Below, in pieces: positions 31,851-32,040 of a stretch of DNA of 32,040 nucleotides. How positions within the stretch are numbered: the stretch's first letter is position 1; each line of letters opens with the position of its first letter. The stretch is taken from NCBI GenBank assembly GCA_027575765.1, contig JANBPT010000532.1:1-32040 (forward strand), in the 5' to 3' direction. Below the pieces are notes generated by a model. That model did not search any database and was not told the DNA's origin. It saw only the letters and a list, made by a program, of their open reading frames with translations. Made by a program: the position numbers and the translations under genes. This stretch comes from Tieghemiomyces parasiticus (taxonomy: Eukaryota; Kickxellomycota; Dimargaritomycetes; Dimargaritales; Dimargaritaceae).

Positions 31851-31980
31851 GTTTACTGCTTCTCGCGACGCACATACTTCCTCCTACAGCCTCTCCTAGG
31901 ATACCATAACCTATCTCTTCAAAAATATTCAGGCTAGCGGTCTACCTCGCGGTTACAGTCGGCTAAGACAGGTCTCATTG

Positions 31981-32040
31981 ATGGTAGCCAGGGTCGATCT
32001 CGTACCCCCACTGGCTCCTATCGATGCTCCTTTCATAGGC
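31981..32040 (+). CDS. Possible first codons of a gene running off the right edge
   Basis: An ATG at 31981 begins a frame of 20 codons that is still open at the last base. It lies about 220 bp after a TATAAAAG box. Twenty codons are far too few to judge coding potential, and the start could equally lie beyond the window. No family can be named. Confidence 0.15.
   Translation, partial: MVARVDLVPPLAPIDAPFIG

Larger units (their letters stand above)
30236..32040. other. Intergenic region to the right edge
   Basis: Vigilin 3' UTR followed by spacer. It contains a run of 10 C at about 30399-30408, two simple repeats (listed separately) and a TATAAAAG at 31757-31764. The open frames at 30271-30507 and 31682-31909 show no coding-like composition or known motif. 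Confidence 0.5.

Overview
The window looks like nuclear DNA of a filamentous or early-diverging fungus. Genes have high third-position GC against more AT-rich spacers. Short phase-consistent introns (57-336 bp, mostly 130-215 bp) have GTAAGT-like donors and CTAAC-like branch sites. Several genes have CT-rich leaders, and the gene set is fungal (vigilin/Scp160, Ste23-type insulinase, Ppg1-type phosphatase, a fungal-style carboxymuconolactone decarboxylase-like protein, a FIST-domain protein). An early-diverging lineage such as Zoopagomycota/Kickxellomycotina is my guess from divergence and style only; I cannot name the species.

Layout, left to right. The 3' end of an unidentified + strand gene (2-130). 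A 2 kb spacer. An intronless + strand half-type ABC transporter of the ABCB6/HMT1/ATM branch (2222-4951). A six-exon minus-strand carboxymuconolactone decarboxylase-like gene (5907-7664). A 2.8 kb region without a gene I can support, with a few suggestive open stretches. An intronless minus-strand 190-aa orphan (10445-11017). An intronless minus-strand M16 metalloprotease, IDE/Ste23 type, with a long C-terminal extension (12420-16055). A nine-exon minus-strand Ppg1/PP2A-type serine/threonine phosphatase (17773-20237). A 2.6 kb spacer. A five-exon minus-strand FIST-domain protein with a mitochondrial-type presequence (22841-24951). A 1.27 kb spacer shared with the divergent, intronless + strand vigilin gene carrying about 14 KH domains (26219-30235). 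Finally 1.8 kb of spacer with simple repeats and a possible promoter for a gene to the right.

The spliced models for the decarboxylase-like, phosphatase and FIST genes were assembled by hand. In all three every intron phase closes and the total length is a multiple of three, which is strong internal support. The phosphatase comes to 309 aa, the same length as PP2A catalytic subunits.

The genes do not form a pathway or a defence/accessory cluster; this is an ordinary housekeeping neighbourhood. I found no new multi-gene system. The most interesting items are the phosphatase with a changed L12 loop and a C-terminal Thr in place of the usual Leu, the predicted mitochondrial FIST protein, and the orphan 190-aa gene. 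I saw no rRNA, tRNA, CRISPR or convincing transposon.
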